Below are positions 51,780-60,946 of a stretch of 64,000 nt of DNA, piece by piece; within the stretch, counting starts at the first letter, position 1, and each line of letters starts with the position of its first letter. The DNA comes from an uncultured Lachnospiraceae bacterium (GTDB lineage: Bacteria > Bacillota > Clostridia > Lachnospirales > Lachnospiraceae). The stretch covers positions 1-64,000 of the forward strand of contig CAMXQE010000022.1 in NCBI GenBank assembly GCA_947246015.1, given 5' to 3'. Below the pieces are notes generated by a model. It worked only from the letters and a program-made list of their open reading frames with translations. It was not told where the DNA came from and ran no database searches. Made by a program: the position numbers and the translations under genes.

Positions 51780-51867
51780 GGGATAAATTCGGGAATGATG
51801 AGTTCAAATTTTTATATGTTATAAGAGTTAAAAGTGGTTATACGATATGCAATAATAAGTAAATATT

Positions 51868-51908
51868 CCCCACAGACAGTCAGAAATGGACTTGTCTGTG
51901 GGGTTTTA
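51868..51908 (+). terminator. Intrinsic terminator of the blaI-blaR1-like operon
   Basis: CCCCACAGAC (51868-51877) pairs with GTCTGTGGGG (51894-51903), followed by TTTTA. The 150 bases up to the tetR relic contain no gene. Confidence 0.9.
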
Positions 51909-52057
51909 TATTATAATAGAAAATAGAAGTCAGAAATATCAGTGGTAGCTGTAGAGAATATAGAAATTGGATGTTTAATTTCGTAAGCAACGAGCCAAGA
52001 GGCAGCGAGGGATTTAATGATAATGCACATACCAACAGAATGTATTTGAGAGGTGCT

Positions 52058-52512
52058 ATGGAGAGAGATAAGTATCCTGAGATTATAGTCGAAAAAATTT
52101 TAGCAACAGCACAACGTCTGTTTTGGAAAGGGTAGTGATAATACAATGATACAGGATATAGCAGATGCTCTGGAGCGTGTTTGAAAATTCATTCTTACTA
52201 TCTGTAGCGATTATCACTTCACCACTTCACGGTATATTTGTGCCAAATTCAGTCAATGCAGCCCACTACGTCTCCCTCATTTAGCACAAATCTCCTACGA
52301 ATTGTGGCGTACAGCTGGCAGAAAACAATTTTTAAACACGCTTTGGGAGGAATAACAAAAGGAGCGATTTATCATCATTTCAAATCAGAAGAAGAAATTA
52401 TGGTTGTTTTAAGTGATAAGCTGTTTTAGACAGTACCCCATCTGTGCTTGTGCGGGAGCGAAAGGAATGGAATGGTTTGCAGAAAATGAATGAGATAATC
52501 CGGTTTAATTAG
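52058..52512 (+). pseudogene. Decayed TetR-family regulator, split by frameshifts and a MITE
   Basis: The start MERDKYPEIIVEKILATAQR follows GAGAGG, and the next motif reads LF then a stop. The frame recovers as NTMIQDIADAL, is cut by the 170-bp insertion at 52174-52343, and continues GGITKGAIYHHFKSEEEIMV after it. That is the classic TetR helix-turn-helix. A further shift separates SDKLF from DSTPSVLVRERKEWN. At least two frameshifts plus the insertion make it non-functional. Confidence 0.85.
52174..52343. mobile_element. 170-bp MITE-like insertion with 16-bp terminal inverted repeats
   Basis: The ends are AGCGTGTTTGAAAATT and, reversed at the other side, AGCGTGTTTAAAAATT (15 of 16 match). 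TGG at 52171-52173 is repeated at 52344-52346, a 3-bp target duplication. Removing the element and one TGG restores the TetR codons for ALGGITKG. No transposase is encoded, so it would be moved in trans, perhaps by an IS5/ISL2-type element. Confidence 0.8.
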
Positions 52513-52862
52513 TCTAATACAATGAGCACTGCGATTGGAATACAAGCTTACAGATTGTCTGATAGACACGGGAACTGGTGAGGAAGTAGAAACAGAATAC
52601 CGGATGCGTGAAACACCGATTAACCGAAAGATTATTGAGGGTGGAAATGCAACTGGAGTATCACAGAGAAAAACGGATATGATATATATGAGCTGTTCTT
52701 AACGGGTGATGATACAGTTCAGGGCAGGATTCCTGTAAAGGTTGATGGTGGGGGTGCAGATGTGGATATTGTAGAAACTGCACTGCATAATTACAGCCAT
52801 ACAGGAAGATGGGAAGGAGTTGGCGCACATCTATTTGCAATTGCGTGACAGAAGAATGTATA
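52513..52862. other. Degenerate coding remnants, not assignable
   Basis: Short open stretches (for example TGTGEEVETEYRMRETPI and LTGDDTVQGRIPVKVDGG) look like former protein sequence but are broken by stops and give no recognisable family. Confidence 0.4.
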
Positions 52863-53090
52863 TTGATGAAAATGCTGTGCGGATATGCTAATACGGAAGG
52901 CAGCATTTTGCATATTGGCGTATATGATAACGATTACGTGGTCGGAATTGAAGATTCAAAAAGGATGTTGGAGAGTCTGCCTAATAAGATGAATGACAGA
53001 TTGTGGATTATAGACAGTATCAATATTCACAGGGCAAGGAGAGTTGAAAATGTATGTTATGGAAATCATGTTCCCAAAGGGGATTCTTTT
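52863..53090 (+). pseudogene. AlbA_2/Schlafen-type fragment
   Basis: The frame GYANTEGSILHIGVYDNDYV, then VGIEDSKRMLESLPNKM, is the core of AlbA_2 (Schlafen-like) DNA-binding domains. It has no start with the full domain and is truncated at 53090, where sequence of the opposite-strand methyltransferase begins. Confidence 0.6.
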
Positions 53091-53798
53091 AGAAATCAAA
53101 TTGTTGCACGTTGCTTTGCTTTTTACTTTTAAGAACTGTGCAAAATGTGTCGTTGTAGAAGCATTTGCACTTATAGCAGACATTAGAACGGTCAACAAAA
53201 TATTTTTGGTTTGCTTATCATCAATTTGTTCAATAACACTGCGTATCGCATCAATTTGACAGCATTGTGCAATGCCGAAATAAGCATTAGCAAAGTAAGT
53301 CAAAAACAAACATGGAAAATCCAATGCCGGAGCCTTACCGGGGGTTACCTGAGATACTAAGTCTGAAATTTCCCTCATGCGAGAATCGTCGCTTTTGGGA
53401 CTAAATACAGAAGGTGTATTTTCGCAGAAAACCTGATATTGTTTATAATCTATGTTATCAATCAAAAACTCCTTTTCAGCGAACAACGCCGAGGAGACTT
53501 TTGTTTGTAAAAACGCATACTGTTGATCTACCGCTATCCAAAAAGAGACCTCGTCCGAAATAGCGAAAGCACATCCGTTTAAGATTGCTTGGTTGATAAT
53601 ATATGCATAGTACTCAATGTCATTACTAATGACATTCTTATATGGCTTGAGAGCATAACCAACAGAACCTGTCCCTGCAAACAAGTCAACAACTGTTTTA
53701 ATATGCTCGTTTTTGATTATAGGTTTACATATATGAGAAATAATACGTGCCTTGCTCCCCATATATTGAAGTGTTGAAATTTCATTATGCTGATTCAT
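52956..53798 (-). pseudogene. Truncated D12-class DNA adenine methyltransferase
   Basis: The N-terminal part has the D12 motifs TLQYMGSKARII (residues 9-20) and VVDLFAGTGSVGYAL (SAM-binding, residues 36-50). The DPPY catalytic motif, expected near residue 190-210 in this class, is absent. From about base 53095 the frame runs into the reverse of the AlbA_2 relic, so the last 45 residues are not native. It is therefore a broken gene, although it is still open from ATG 53798 to 52956. A tail fragment of another gene lies upstream (53799-53881). Confidence 0.8.
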
Positions 53799-53881
53799 TT
53801 TATTTGCCTCAATAATTCGTTCAATTTAGGTAAATATATTGTCTATGGGCATTGGATATCTACGATTCTCCGTGGAGTTAA

Positions 53882-55228
53882 TTATGTGTCAACTTGTCGT
53901 TGTTCCAATGCCAGTCCAATCAACCGATCCGTTTTGTCAGCCATAAACAGTGGAATGTTCAACACATCATCGTCCAACTTCAAATTGTCCAGCGAGAACC
54001 GCACACGGAGCTTGACTTGATTCTGGAACAGCTCCTTGAATTTCTTTAGGCTCTTGCTGGTGGTGTTGGCCTCGGACTTGACCTCTATAGGGAAAATATC
54101 ATTATCCCGCTGGATAAGGAAATCTACCTCATAGGGAGGATTATTCCGGCTCCAGTACCGGGGAGCCACTTCAAACTGCGTGATTAAGGTCTGTAGCACA
54201 AAGTTCTCAGTCAGTGCGCCTTTGAACTCGGTGAACAAACGATTTCCTTCTCCGAAAGCCGTAGGAGCCAGCTGAGCCAGGCGGCGGAGTAGCCCCACAT
54301 CCACCAGATAGATCTTAAATGCAGACAGGTCATCATAGGCAGCTACCGGCAGACCGGGAGCGGTGCTGCGGTAAATTTTATGCACCAGCCTGGCATCTAC
54401 CAGCCACTGCAAAGCATCCTCATATTCCCGGGCTCGTGCCCCCTCTTTAACCACCTTGTAGATAAATTTCTTATTCTCCCTTGCCAGTTGGGACGGTATG
54501 GACTTCCATATCATAGAGATCTTCGGGAACTCGCTGATATTGGGGTGCTTGGCAAAGTCACGCTCATAAGCGCCGATGATTCCGGACAAGGCTTCCTGCA
54601 TAGCAGAAACATCTCGTGCTTCCGTCCACATGAGCACTGGTTCCGGCATACCACCTGTAACATAGTACATCTTCAATTTCTCATAGAGCGGATTGAAAAA
54701 GGCATCAGGAATCGGCTCAATGATATCCACGCTCTCCAGATACTTGGCCAGATTTTCGTCGCCGTTGGCGAGCAGAAATTCCATGAAAGTCATAGGATTG
54801 ATCTGCATGAAGTTGACTTTGCCCACCGGAAAGGAGGATGGCTTCGCCAAGGCAATCCCCAGCAAAGAACCGGCACAGGCAATGTGATACTGCGGAGCAT
54901 TCTCACAGAAATACTTCATGGAGTTGATAACTTTGGGGCAGTCTTGTACCTCGTCAAAGATAATGAGCGTCTTTTCTGGCACAACTTTCTGGCCACTGGC
55001 CAGCATTAGATTCTGTAGAATGCGATCTACATCTTTGGTGGTCTCAAAAAACTGCTTGTATTCCTCGTTTTCATCAAAGTTAAAGTAGGCTGTATTTTCA
55101 TAATAACGTCTACCGAATTCTTTGAGAACCCAAGTCTTCCCTACCTGACGCACCCCCTTTAAGATTAGCGGTTTGCGGTAAGGTGAATTCTTCCAATCCA
55201 GCAGCTTATTCAAAATCAATCGCTCCAT
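53882..55228 (-). CDS. AAA_14/DUF4143 ATP-binding protein
   Basis: A 448-aa protein starting MERLILNKLLDWKNS. Walker A is KGVRQVGKTWVL, Walker B is KTLIIFDEVQD, and IACAGSLLGIAL is the sensor segment. The C-terminal nuclease-like core is PYEVDFLIQRDN and IFPIEVKSE. GAAGGAG is eight bases before the ATG at 55228. It is a single-gene unit; base composition looks somewhat GC-richer than its neighbours, consistent with recent transfer, but this was not computed. Confidence 0.85.
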   Translation of the reverse strand: MERLILNKLLDWKNSPYRKPLILKGVRQVGKTWVLKEFGRRYYENTAYFNFDENEEYKQFFETTKDVDRILQNLMLASGQKVVPEKTLIIFDEVQDCPKVINSMKYFCENAPQYHIACAGSLLGIALAKPSSFPVGKVNFMQINPMTFMEFLLANGDENLAKYLESVDIIEPIPDAFFNPLYEKLKMYYVTGGMPEPVLMWTEARDVSAMQEALSGIIGAYERDFAKHPNISEFPKISMIWKSIPSQLARENKKFIYKVVKEGARAREYEDALQWLVDARLVHKIYRSTAPGLPVAAYDDLSAFKIYLVDVGLLRRLAQLAPTAFGEGNRLFTEFKGALTENFVLQTLITQFEVAPRYWSRNNPPYEVDFLIQRDNDIFPIEVKSEANTTSKSLKKFKELFQNQVKLRVRFSLDNLKLDDDVLNIPLFMADKTDRLIGLALEQRQVDT

Positions 55229-55423
55229 AGATACACTCCTTCACACTTTTATAAGAGTTATTGTGTATTGTAATCACATTTTTATTATATGCAAAGCGCA
55301 TAAAAAATACAACCCATATCACAGAATTATTCTTGTTTTAGGGAACAGTAATCACATTTTTATGCCTATTTAAATTAAAGAAAAGTCAAAATAGCGAGCT
55401 TACGGATTGTTTTCAAAGTCTTT

Positions 55424-55473
55424 TGTACCGGTTGATACGGTTTGGTCTGTGTAAGACAGATCAACCGGTTACA
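55424..55473. promoter_or_regulatory. Long inverted repeat upstream of the DpnD-like gene
   Basis: TGTACCGGTTGAT (55424-55436) is the inverse of ATCAACCGGTTACA (55460-55473) apart from one extra base, with a smaller GTCT/AGAC pair inside. It could be an operator, terminator or recombination site. A 16-bp direct repeat GTAATCACATTTTTAT at 55270 and 55348 lies further upstream. Confidence 0.6.
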
Positions 55474-55493
55474 AACTCAGGAGGGCATAGATT

Positions 55494-55742
55494 ATGAAGC
55501 ACTGTATAGCAGTCACAGAGGTATTAATAAGAACTGTTATTGTTGACACAAAAGAATCCGGTGCAGACAGTCTGGAAAATGCCATCGAATGTGTGAAGGA
55601 AGCATACCAGGCACAGAAGATTGTCCTGAATGCAGAGGACTTAGTACCAAATTACACGACAGGAGAGCCTGCATCTTTTTGTGAGGCAGACTGGGTTGAC
55701 CCTGAAAAGGTTCAGGAAGCGGAAGCCGATTTCACTCTATGA
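55494..55742 (+). CDS. DpnD/PcfM-like small protein
   Basis: An 82-aa protein with the compact acidic pattern of DpnD/PcfM family members (LENAIECVKEAYQAQKIVLN and GEPASFCEADWVDPEKVQE). Members occur on plasmids, conjugative elements and in restriction operons; their role is not established. AGGAGGG precedes the ATG. It is separated from the DUF4143 gene downstream by about 90 bases. Confidence 0.65.
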   Translation: MKHCIAVTEVLIRTVIVDTKESGADSLENAIECVKEAYQAQKIVLNAEDLVPNYTTGEPASFCEADWVDPEKVQEAEADFTL

Positions 55743-55833
55743 AAAAGGATTCCTTTTTGCTATAATGGATTTACTAATGGAAAGAATTCAATTGTAGGCT
55801 TATTTTATGGCGATAGGAGAAGAAGAAATATTT

Positions 55834-57192
55834 ATGTATCTGAAACGCAAAATATATAAAAAACTTCTTTCATGGAAAGAGGAAAGTAACCTGACATTAG
55901 AAGTAACGGGGGCAAGGCAGGTGGGTAAAACCTACATCATAAGGAAATTTGCCAGTGAAAACTTTGCAGGCGCCATATATGTCAATATGCTGGAAGCTTC
56001 CGGCCAGGAATTTCTGGACTGCATCCAAACAGCAAAAGAGTGGAAGCCCGGGACAGAAAGACCGGCGCAGCCGCTCCACAAGGCATTATCACTTTATGAT
56101 CCGGCATTCAGGGACACGGAGGAAACCGTCATTATTATTGACGAGATACAGGAATCCCCGACCGTTTATAACCTGATACGTGAGTTTACAAGAAACTTCA
56201 AATGCCGCTTCATCGTGACAGGAAGCTACCTTGGAAGGACGTTGAACACGGAATTTAAACTGTCAGCCGGCGATTTAAAATCCTTGCGGATAGAAACGCT
56301 GGACTTTGAGGAATTTACCGAAGCATTCAGACTGCATGAGACATATGAAAGGATGGAACTTTACGAAGCGGCACAACCGGAGGAATTTGGCAGACTTTCA
56401 GAACTTTTCCGGTTATATGCGGAAATTGGCGGTTATCCGGCGGTAGTGACGGAATACCTTGAAACAGAGTCGAAGGAGAAATGCCGTGAAAAACTGGAAG
56501 ACATTATCCATCTGTTCTGTACAGAGTCCACAAGGTATTTTGACGATATCCTTGATACGGCAGTATATGACAATATCTTCTGCAGCGTTTCCCGTATCCT
56601 GATCAGGGAGAAAAAAGGTCTTGAGAAGGACAATTTCAGCGAAAGCCTGCAGAAGCTGGTGGTTCATGATTATAACAGCAACATCAGCAAAGCCGTGTGC
56701 AACCGCGCCATCATGTGGATGCAGAGTGCCGGCATACTTGACTTCGCCGGGAAAATTACAGAATGTAAGATTATGGATTTTAAGGGAAGATGCCGCTGTT
56801 ACTTTACAGATTTAGGGCTGGCATATTATTTCTTCCGCAAGATTGGCGCCCCATCTTCCGAAGTGCAGGGGATGCAGCATGAAAACTTTGTATTTTTGGA
56901 ACTTCGGCGCAGGGCGGAACGTCTAAAGGAAATCGCACTGGAAACACCGGCTTTTGCAACCTATAAAGGCGGAGAGATAGATTTCCTTGTAAAAAGCCTT
57001 CTTGGGGAGGAGCATCTCTATGCATTGGAGGTTAAAAGCGGAAAAAATACCGCCCCTACAAGGCAGAAGGCATTGGAGGACGGGAAAGTGGATTACCTGC
57101 TTCTCCTAAAAGGCGGCACGCAGGGAGGACAGGCAGGGAAGGTGCTTACCATTCCTATATTTCTGTTCCAGAAGTTTGAGTTTACCCTGTGA
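55834..57192 (+). CDS. AAA_14/DUF4143 ATP-binding protein, first of a tandem pair
   Basis: A 452-aa protein. Walker A is TGARQVGKTYII, Walker B VIIIDEIQESP, sensor FIVTGSYLGRTL, C-terminal core GGEIDFLVKS and LYALEVKSGKN. ATG 55834 (MYLKRKIYKKLLSWK) is chosen by matching the N-terminus of the next paralogue; an upstream ATG at 55807 is also possible. It is 20 bases from the second copy and clearly a duplicate of it. Confidence 0.85.
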   Translation: MYLKRKIYKKLLSWKEESNLTLEVTGARQVGKTYIIRKFASENFAGAIYVNMLEASGQEFLDCIQTAKEWKPGTERPAQPLHKALSLYDPAFRDTEETVIIIDEIQESPTVYNLIREFTRNFKCRFIVTGSYLGRTLNTEFKLSAGDLKSLRIETLDFEEFTEAFRLHETYERMELYEAAQPEEFGRLSELFRLYAEIGGYPAVVTEYLETESKEKCREKLEDIIHLFCTESTRYFDDILDTAVYDNIFCSVSRILIREKKGLEKDNFSESLQKLVVHDYNSNISKAVCNRAIMWMQSAGILDFAGKITECKIMDFKGRCRCYFTDLGLAYYFFRKIGAPSSEVQGMQHENFVFLELRRRAERLKEIALETPAFATYKGGEIDFLVKSLLGEEHLYALEVKSGKNTAPTRQKALEDGKVDYLLLLKGGTQGGQAGKVLTIPIFLFQKFEFTL

Positions 57193-57212
57193 TTTATAAG
57201 AAAGGAGCAGCC

Positions 57213-58574
57213 ATGCAGAGATATTTGGAACGCAAGGCATATGGCAGGCTGAAGGCGTGGAAAGAATCCGTACACCATTCCACGCTGGAGATATCCGGCG
57301 CAAGGCAGGTGGGAAAAACGTACCTTGTAAACAAATTTGCCGATGAAGAATACAGGCAGAAGATATATATTAACCTGCTGGAATTTTCCGGGGAACTGTT
57401 TTTAGAAAAATACCACGAACTACGCCGGCAGATCAGCGGCGGATTAGTATGTGAAAATCCTGTACATGAACTGATCAGGCGTTATTGTCCGGAGTTTGAG
57501 GATTCCAAAGATACGGTCGTCATTATTGATGAGATTCAGGAATCGGCGGAGATTTATAACCGCATCCGGGAGTTTACAAGGAAACTGGAGAGCGATTTTA
57601 TTGTAACGGGAAGCTATCTTGGCCGGATTTTAAATAAAGAGTTCAGGTATTCGGCAGGTGACCTTGACTCCCTCGAAATCCATACGCTGGACTTTGAGGA
57701 ATTTCTGACCGCACTCGGCAGGCACAGTCTGTATGAGGAAGTGGATCTATACGGCGGCAGTGATGCGTCTGTATATCAGGAACTGCAGGGACATTATGAG
57801 AATTACTGTAAGATAGGCGGATATCCGGGTGTTGTACTGCAATATCTGGAAAACGCGTCCTTAGAGGACTGTCAGGCAGAACTGCTGAAAATCATCCGGC
57901 TTTTTACAAGTGAGAGCAAACGTTATTTTGAAGATATTTTGGACGACGCCGTTTATGACAATATGTTCTCCGGTGTCGCAAGGATTCTTGCAAAAGAAAA
58001 GAAAGGGTTTGACAAGGACAGCTTCAGCGAGGAGCTGCAGGGCATCGTCGTAAAGGATTATTCCGGCAATATTTCCAAGGCATCCGTAAACCGGGCAATC
58101 AACTGGCTTTACAGCTCCGGCATTATCGGTTTCGCGGGGAAACTTCCGGAATGCAGCATTATGGATTTTAAGGCGAAAGCAAGATGCTATTTTCTGGATA
58201 TGGGTCTGGCAAATTATTTCCTTACAAAAATCGGATGCCCGAAAGATACGGCCGCCGGAATCATCAATGAGAATTTCGTGTATCTGGATCTGAAACGGCG
58301 TATTACCCATCCAAGCGAGATTGCGCTGGAAACACCGGCATTTGCCACGCTTGGAAATGGTGAGATTGATTTTTATGCCCAGGCAGTTCCATCGCAGAAG
58401 ACATATGCCATAGAAGTAAAGGCAGGAAAGAATGCGGGCATAACGGCAGCCACCGCCCTGGAAAACAAAAAGGCGGATTATCTGCTGTACGCCAAAGGAA
58501 ATACTAATGGCGGAAAAGCAGGCAATATCATCACAATCCCCATTTACGGGGTTTTAAAGTTTACATTTTCATAA
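57213..58574 (+). CDS. AAA_14/DUF4143 ATP-binding protein, second of a tandem pair
   Basis: A 453-aa paralogue of the preceding protein, MQRYLERKAYGRLKAWKES at the start, GARQVGKTYLVN as Walker A, VVIIDEIQES as Walker B, FIVTGSYLGRIL, and the core NGEIDFYAQ and YAIEVKAGKNAG. The two differ throughout but keep all motifs, so both are probably active. GAAAGGAG is upstream of ATG 57213. A terminator closes the pair. Confidence 0.85.
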   Translation: MQRYLERKAYGRLKAWKESVHHSTLEISGARQVGKTYLVNKFADEEYRQKIYINLLEFSGELFLEKYHELRRQISGGLVCENPVHELIRRYCPEFEDSKDTVVIIDEIQESAEIYNRIREFTRKLESDFIVTGSYLGRILNKEFRYSAGDLDSLEIHTLDFEEFLTALGRHSLYEEVDLYGGSDASVYQELQGHYENYCKIGGYPGVVLQYLENASLEDCQAELLKIIRLFTSESKRYFEDILDDAVYDNMFSGVARILAKEKKGFDKDSFSEELQGIVVKDYSGNISKASVNRAINWLYSSGIIGFAGKLPECSIMDFKAKARCYFLDMGLANYFLTKIGCPKDTAAGIINENFVYLDLKRRITHPSEIALETPAFATLGNGEIDFYAQAVPSQKTYAIEVKAGKNAGITAATALENKKADYLLYAKGNTNGGKAGNIITIPIYGVLKFTFS

Positions 58575-58598
58575 AATTAAATAGGGTAAGTATGCAGA

Positions 58599-58627
58599 AA
58601 ACCACTCCGGAAAGGGGTGGTTTTTTT
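58599..58627 (+). terminator. Intrinsic terminator of the tandem ATPase pair
   Basis: ACCACTCC (58601-58608) pairs with GGGGTGGT (58614-58621), followed by a run of T. Confidence 0.9.
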
Positions 58628-58658
58628 GCGGAATTTTTTAAAGGAGGACAAGGAGATC

Positions 58659-59228
58659 ATGAATAAAACAAGCAGCTTCACCAATCGGGAGAGCGTAAGG
58701 AAAAATATATTTCTGCGTTTGGTAAATTATGAGAGGAACAAAGAAGTCATAGAAGAAACAATATATATAAAGTTCCTGGATCTTGCAATCCTGTTCTATT
58801 GTGACTGCAGGAAATGGGGATTTGACGGCTGCTATATAAGTAAGGAGCAGATCCTTATGTGGAACAAGGATATTAAGGAAATCTTTCAGACGACGCAGGA
58901 AAATACATACTGCGAAAACAATACACTCGTGACATCCATAATGAATTTTTTGCCGCAAGAAGCAGTATATGAAGCGCAGGACGGGATGGATAGTACAGAT
59001 AAGGTCATGATGGTTCTTACGAACAAATTAACTTATTTTGGCGCGGCAATGCGGTTAAATATTCCTGAACTGGAAAAGCTGGCAGACCAGCTTGACAGCA
59101 GCCTGTACCTGTTGCCCAGTTCTGTGCATGAAGTGCTCTCCATAGGTTCGGATTCCAACACAGACATCGCCTGTCTTACGAATATGGTAACGGAAAATAA
59201 AAGGATTCTTCATTCCCATAGTGCGTAG
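58659..59228 (+). CDS. DUF5688-like protein, probably truncated
   Basis: A 189-aa cytoplasmic protein. The segment TNKLTYFGAAMRLNIPELEK and LYLLPSSVHEVLSIGS fits the C-terminal part of Lachnospiraceae DUF5688 proteins. The typical end with a YRYDRE segment is missing, so it seems cut at the 3' side. AAGGAGGACAAGGAG precedes the ATG at 58659. Function unknown. Confidence 0.55.
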   Translation: MNKTSSFTNRESVRKNIFLRLVNYERNKEVIEETIYIKFLDLAILFYCDCRKWGFDGCYISKEQILMWNKDIKEIFQTTQENTYCENNTLVTSIMNFLPQEAVYEAQDGMDSTDKVMMVLTNKLTYFGAAMRLNIPELEKLADQLDSSLYLLPSSVHEVLSIGSDSNTDIACLTNMVTENKRILHSHSA

Positions 59229-59301
59229 TTTGGTGTGCTTTTCCGCTTTCCCGTCATGCCGCCTATGGCGGCACAAATAATACATGAGGTAGGAGGAAGT
59301 T

Positions 59302-60222
59302 ATGGAGGAAACAGAAACAATTGCATTTTCGCCGTATCTAAGCCCGAAGTTTATTGCTATCCTGAGAAAGTATTACGCTGAAAAGCTGAAAGAGGAACGG
59401 ACAAAACAGCAGTATACCTATGTTTTTAACGCCCTATGTGAATACGCAGAGTGCGATTTCCTTGAAATCACGCAGGAAATAGTCAAGTCGTATTTTGGAC
59501 AAAAAGGCAGTGTGATGAAATCCACGGATTACAATTTAAGCGTATTGCGTGCGGTGGCGCGCTATATGGATGAGAATGCGGATATTTTGGAGATTCGGGC
59601 AGGATACCTAACCCTTTTTTCCGTAGTCGATGTTATCTTTCCGGATATGCAGTTTCGTATAGAGGATCTGCCCGAACTGGACAGCATTGACAAAGTTCTT
59701 GCCTATTTTAAGTCCGAGGGCGACATGACAGGTTTTTTATCCTGTTCTATGGTACTGCGGTCAACGCTTACCACGAACGAACTGGTATCTTTAAAACGGG
59801 ATATGCTCCTGCAGGATGCAAACGGTAATTTTGGAATACGTCTGAAACTGACAGGACATGCTTACCGCTTTGTAAAACTGCCGGAAGATATCGTGGAGCT
59901 GGTCAACCGGTATTCCATGCAGCGTACCGACAGCCAGCCATATTTTTTCCTGAATAAAAAAGGAAAAGCTGTCAGCGCAAGGGCACTGCAGAACCGGCTC
60001 CATGTGGCATGCACAGCCTGTGGCGTAAAGCCGTTTACCTACAACGACCTCCGCATCTTAAGCCAGGCGCTGATGATTAAAGACGGCGCACCGCTTGATA
60101 AGATTGCAGAGCATATCAATGTAAAAAACATGAATTGGTTCTTTCGCTATGACAGGGTAGTGGAAAGCCTGAAGGATTCGCCGGTTGATTACACACATTT
60201 GAAAATCGTGTGGCAGGGGTAA
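59302..60222 (+). CDS. Tyrosine-recombinase-like (integrase family) protein with degenerate active site
   Basis: A 306-aa protein: an N-terminal SAM-like DNA-binding part (LRKYYAEKLKEERTKQQYTY) and a C-terminal catalytic-like domain. The first Arg is in MVLRSTLTTNELVSLKR. The HxxR position reads NDLR, and the Tyr may be in WFFRYDRV. Two catalytic positions depart from the family rule, so activity is doubtful. AGGAGGAAG precedes the ATG. It may be a remnant integrase of the mobile region or a repurposed DNA-binding protein. Confidence 0.7.
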   Translation: MEETETIAFSPYLSPKFIAILRKYYAEKLKEERTKQQYTYVFNALCEYAECDFLEITQEIVKSYFGQKGSVMKSTDYNLSVLRAVARYMDENADILEIRAGYLTLFSVVDVIFPDMQFRIEDLPELDSIDKVLAYFKSEGDMTGFLSCSMVLRSTLTTNELVSLKRDMLLQDANGNFGIRLKLTGHAYRFVKLPEDIVELVNRYSMQRTDSQPYFFLNKKGKAVSARALQNRLHVACTACGVKPFTYNDLRILSQALMIKDGAPLDKIAEHINVKNMNWFFRYDRVVESLKDSPVDYTHLKIVWQG

Positions 60223-60279
60223 AGGATAGTAATACTTAGAAAAACACAATTTGATAATTTTATAAGAGGAGGACAAAAA

Positions 60280-60804
60280 TTGGATAAGCCAATGACAACA
60301 GCAGATTTATTTAACAAAATCTGTGACATTTTAAAAGAAAAAGGAACATTCCCGGAGATTTTGGATTATGCGCTTGCAGAATCCACACCAATACCTATAA
60401 CTACTTACGAGTTCAGTCTGAAAAATAATCTGGATTATGGAGGCAGTGAAGGGATATATTTAGATCTGTGAATGGTGACGTATACTGACAGCGGGACACA
60501 GAACAAGAAATTGGGGACTTTCAAGACGCTGGAGGACAGCCATGAGGCCATGCGCATCATAGGACAGCTTTTGGCGGATTTCATTGTCGAAGAAAGAGCT
60601 TATGTCAACGCCAACCTTGATGATTTTACATGGGAGGGAGCAAGTGTTCATGCCATTGACGAAAATGGAAAGAAGCTCGGATGGGGATATTCATGCACAA
60701 ATATGGAAAGTGCTTTGGAAAAGAAAGCGGAACTTCTGAAAAAATATCCATGCGTGGTTATCCGGGACAATGCAACAAGGGAAGAAACGAGTTATTGTAT
60801 TTGA
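60280..60804 (+). pseudogene. DUF5688-like/uncharacterised gene interrupted by an in-frame TGA
   Basis: The TTG start at 60280 follows AGAGGAGGACAAAAA. The frame runs to GSEGIYLDL, then TGA, and continues in the same frame as MVTYTDSGTQNKKLGTFKTL to 60804. The two halves read as one 174-codon protein, with the TGA a point mutation of a coding codon. The second half has no ribosome site. It is a pseudogene unless TGA is read through. Confidence 0.7.
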
Positions 60805-60946
60805 ATTGATGGTTGAATTGATGTTCATTTTTTATAAAACGGAATCATTGATATTATTATGCAAGTCAAGTATAATAAGGGTAATGCAACGGGAATTTTC
60901 ATGATTTAGGGAAATTTTGCTAAACATATACGAAAGAAGGGTAACT

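Noticed and set aside
53882-55228. Plus-strand open frames opposite this gene
   Set aside because: They mirror the codon structure of the minus-strand ATPase, which has clear Walker motifs and a ribosome site.
55424-55473. Considered as an attachment site or integron-like recombination site
   Set aside because: Only one inverted repeat of this kind was found, with no second matching copy in the window, so it is listed only as a possible regulatory structure.
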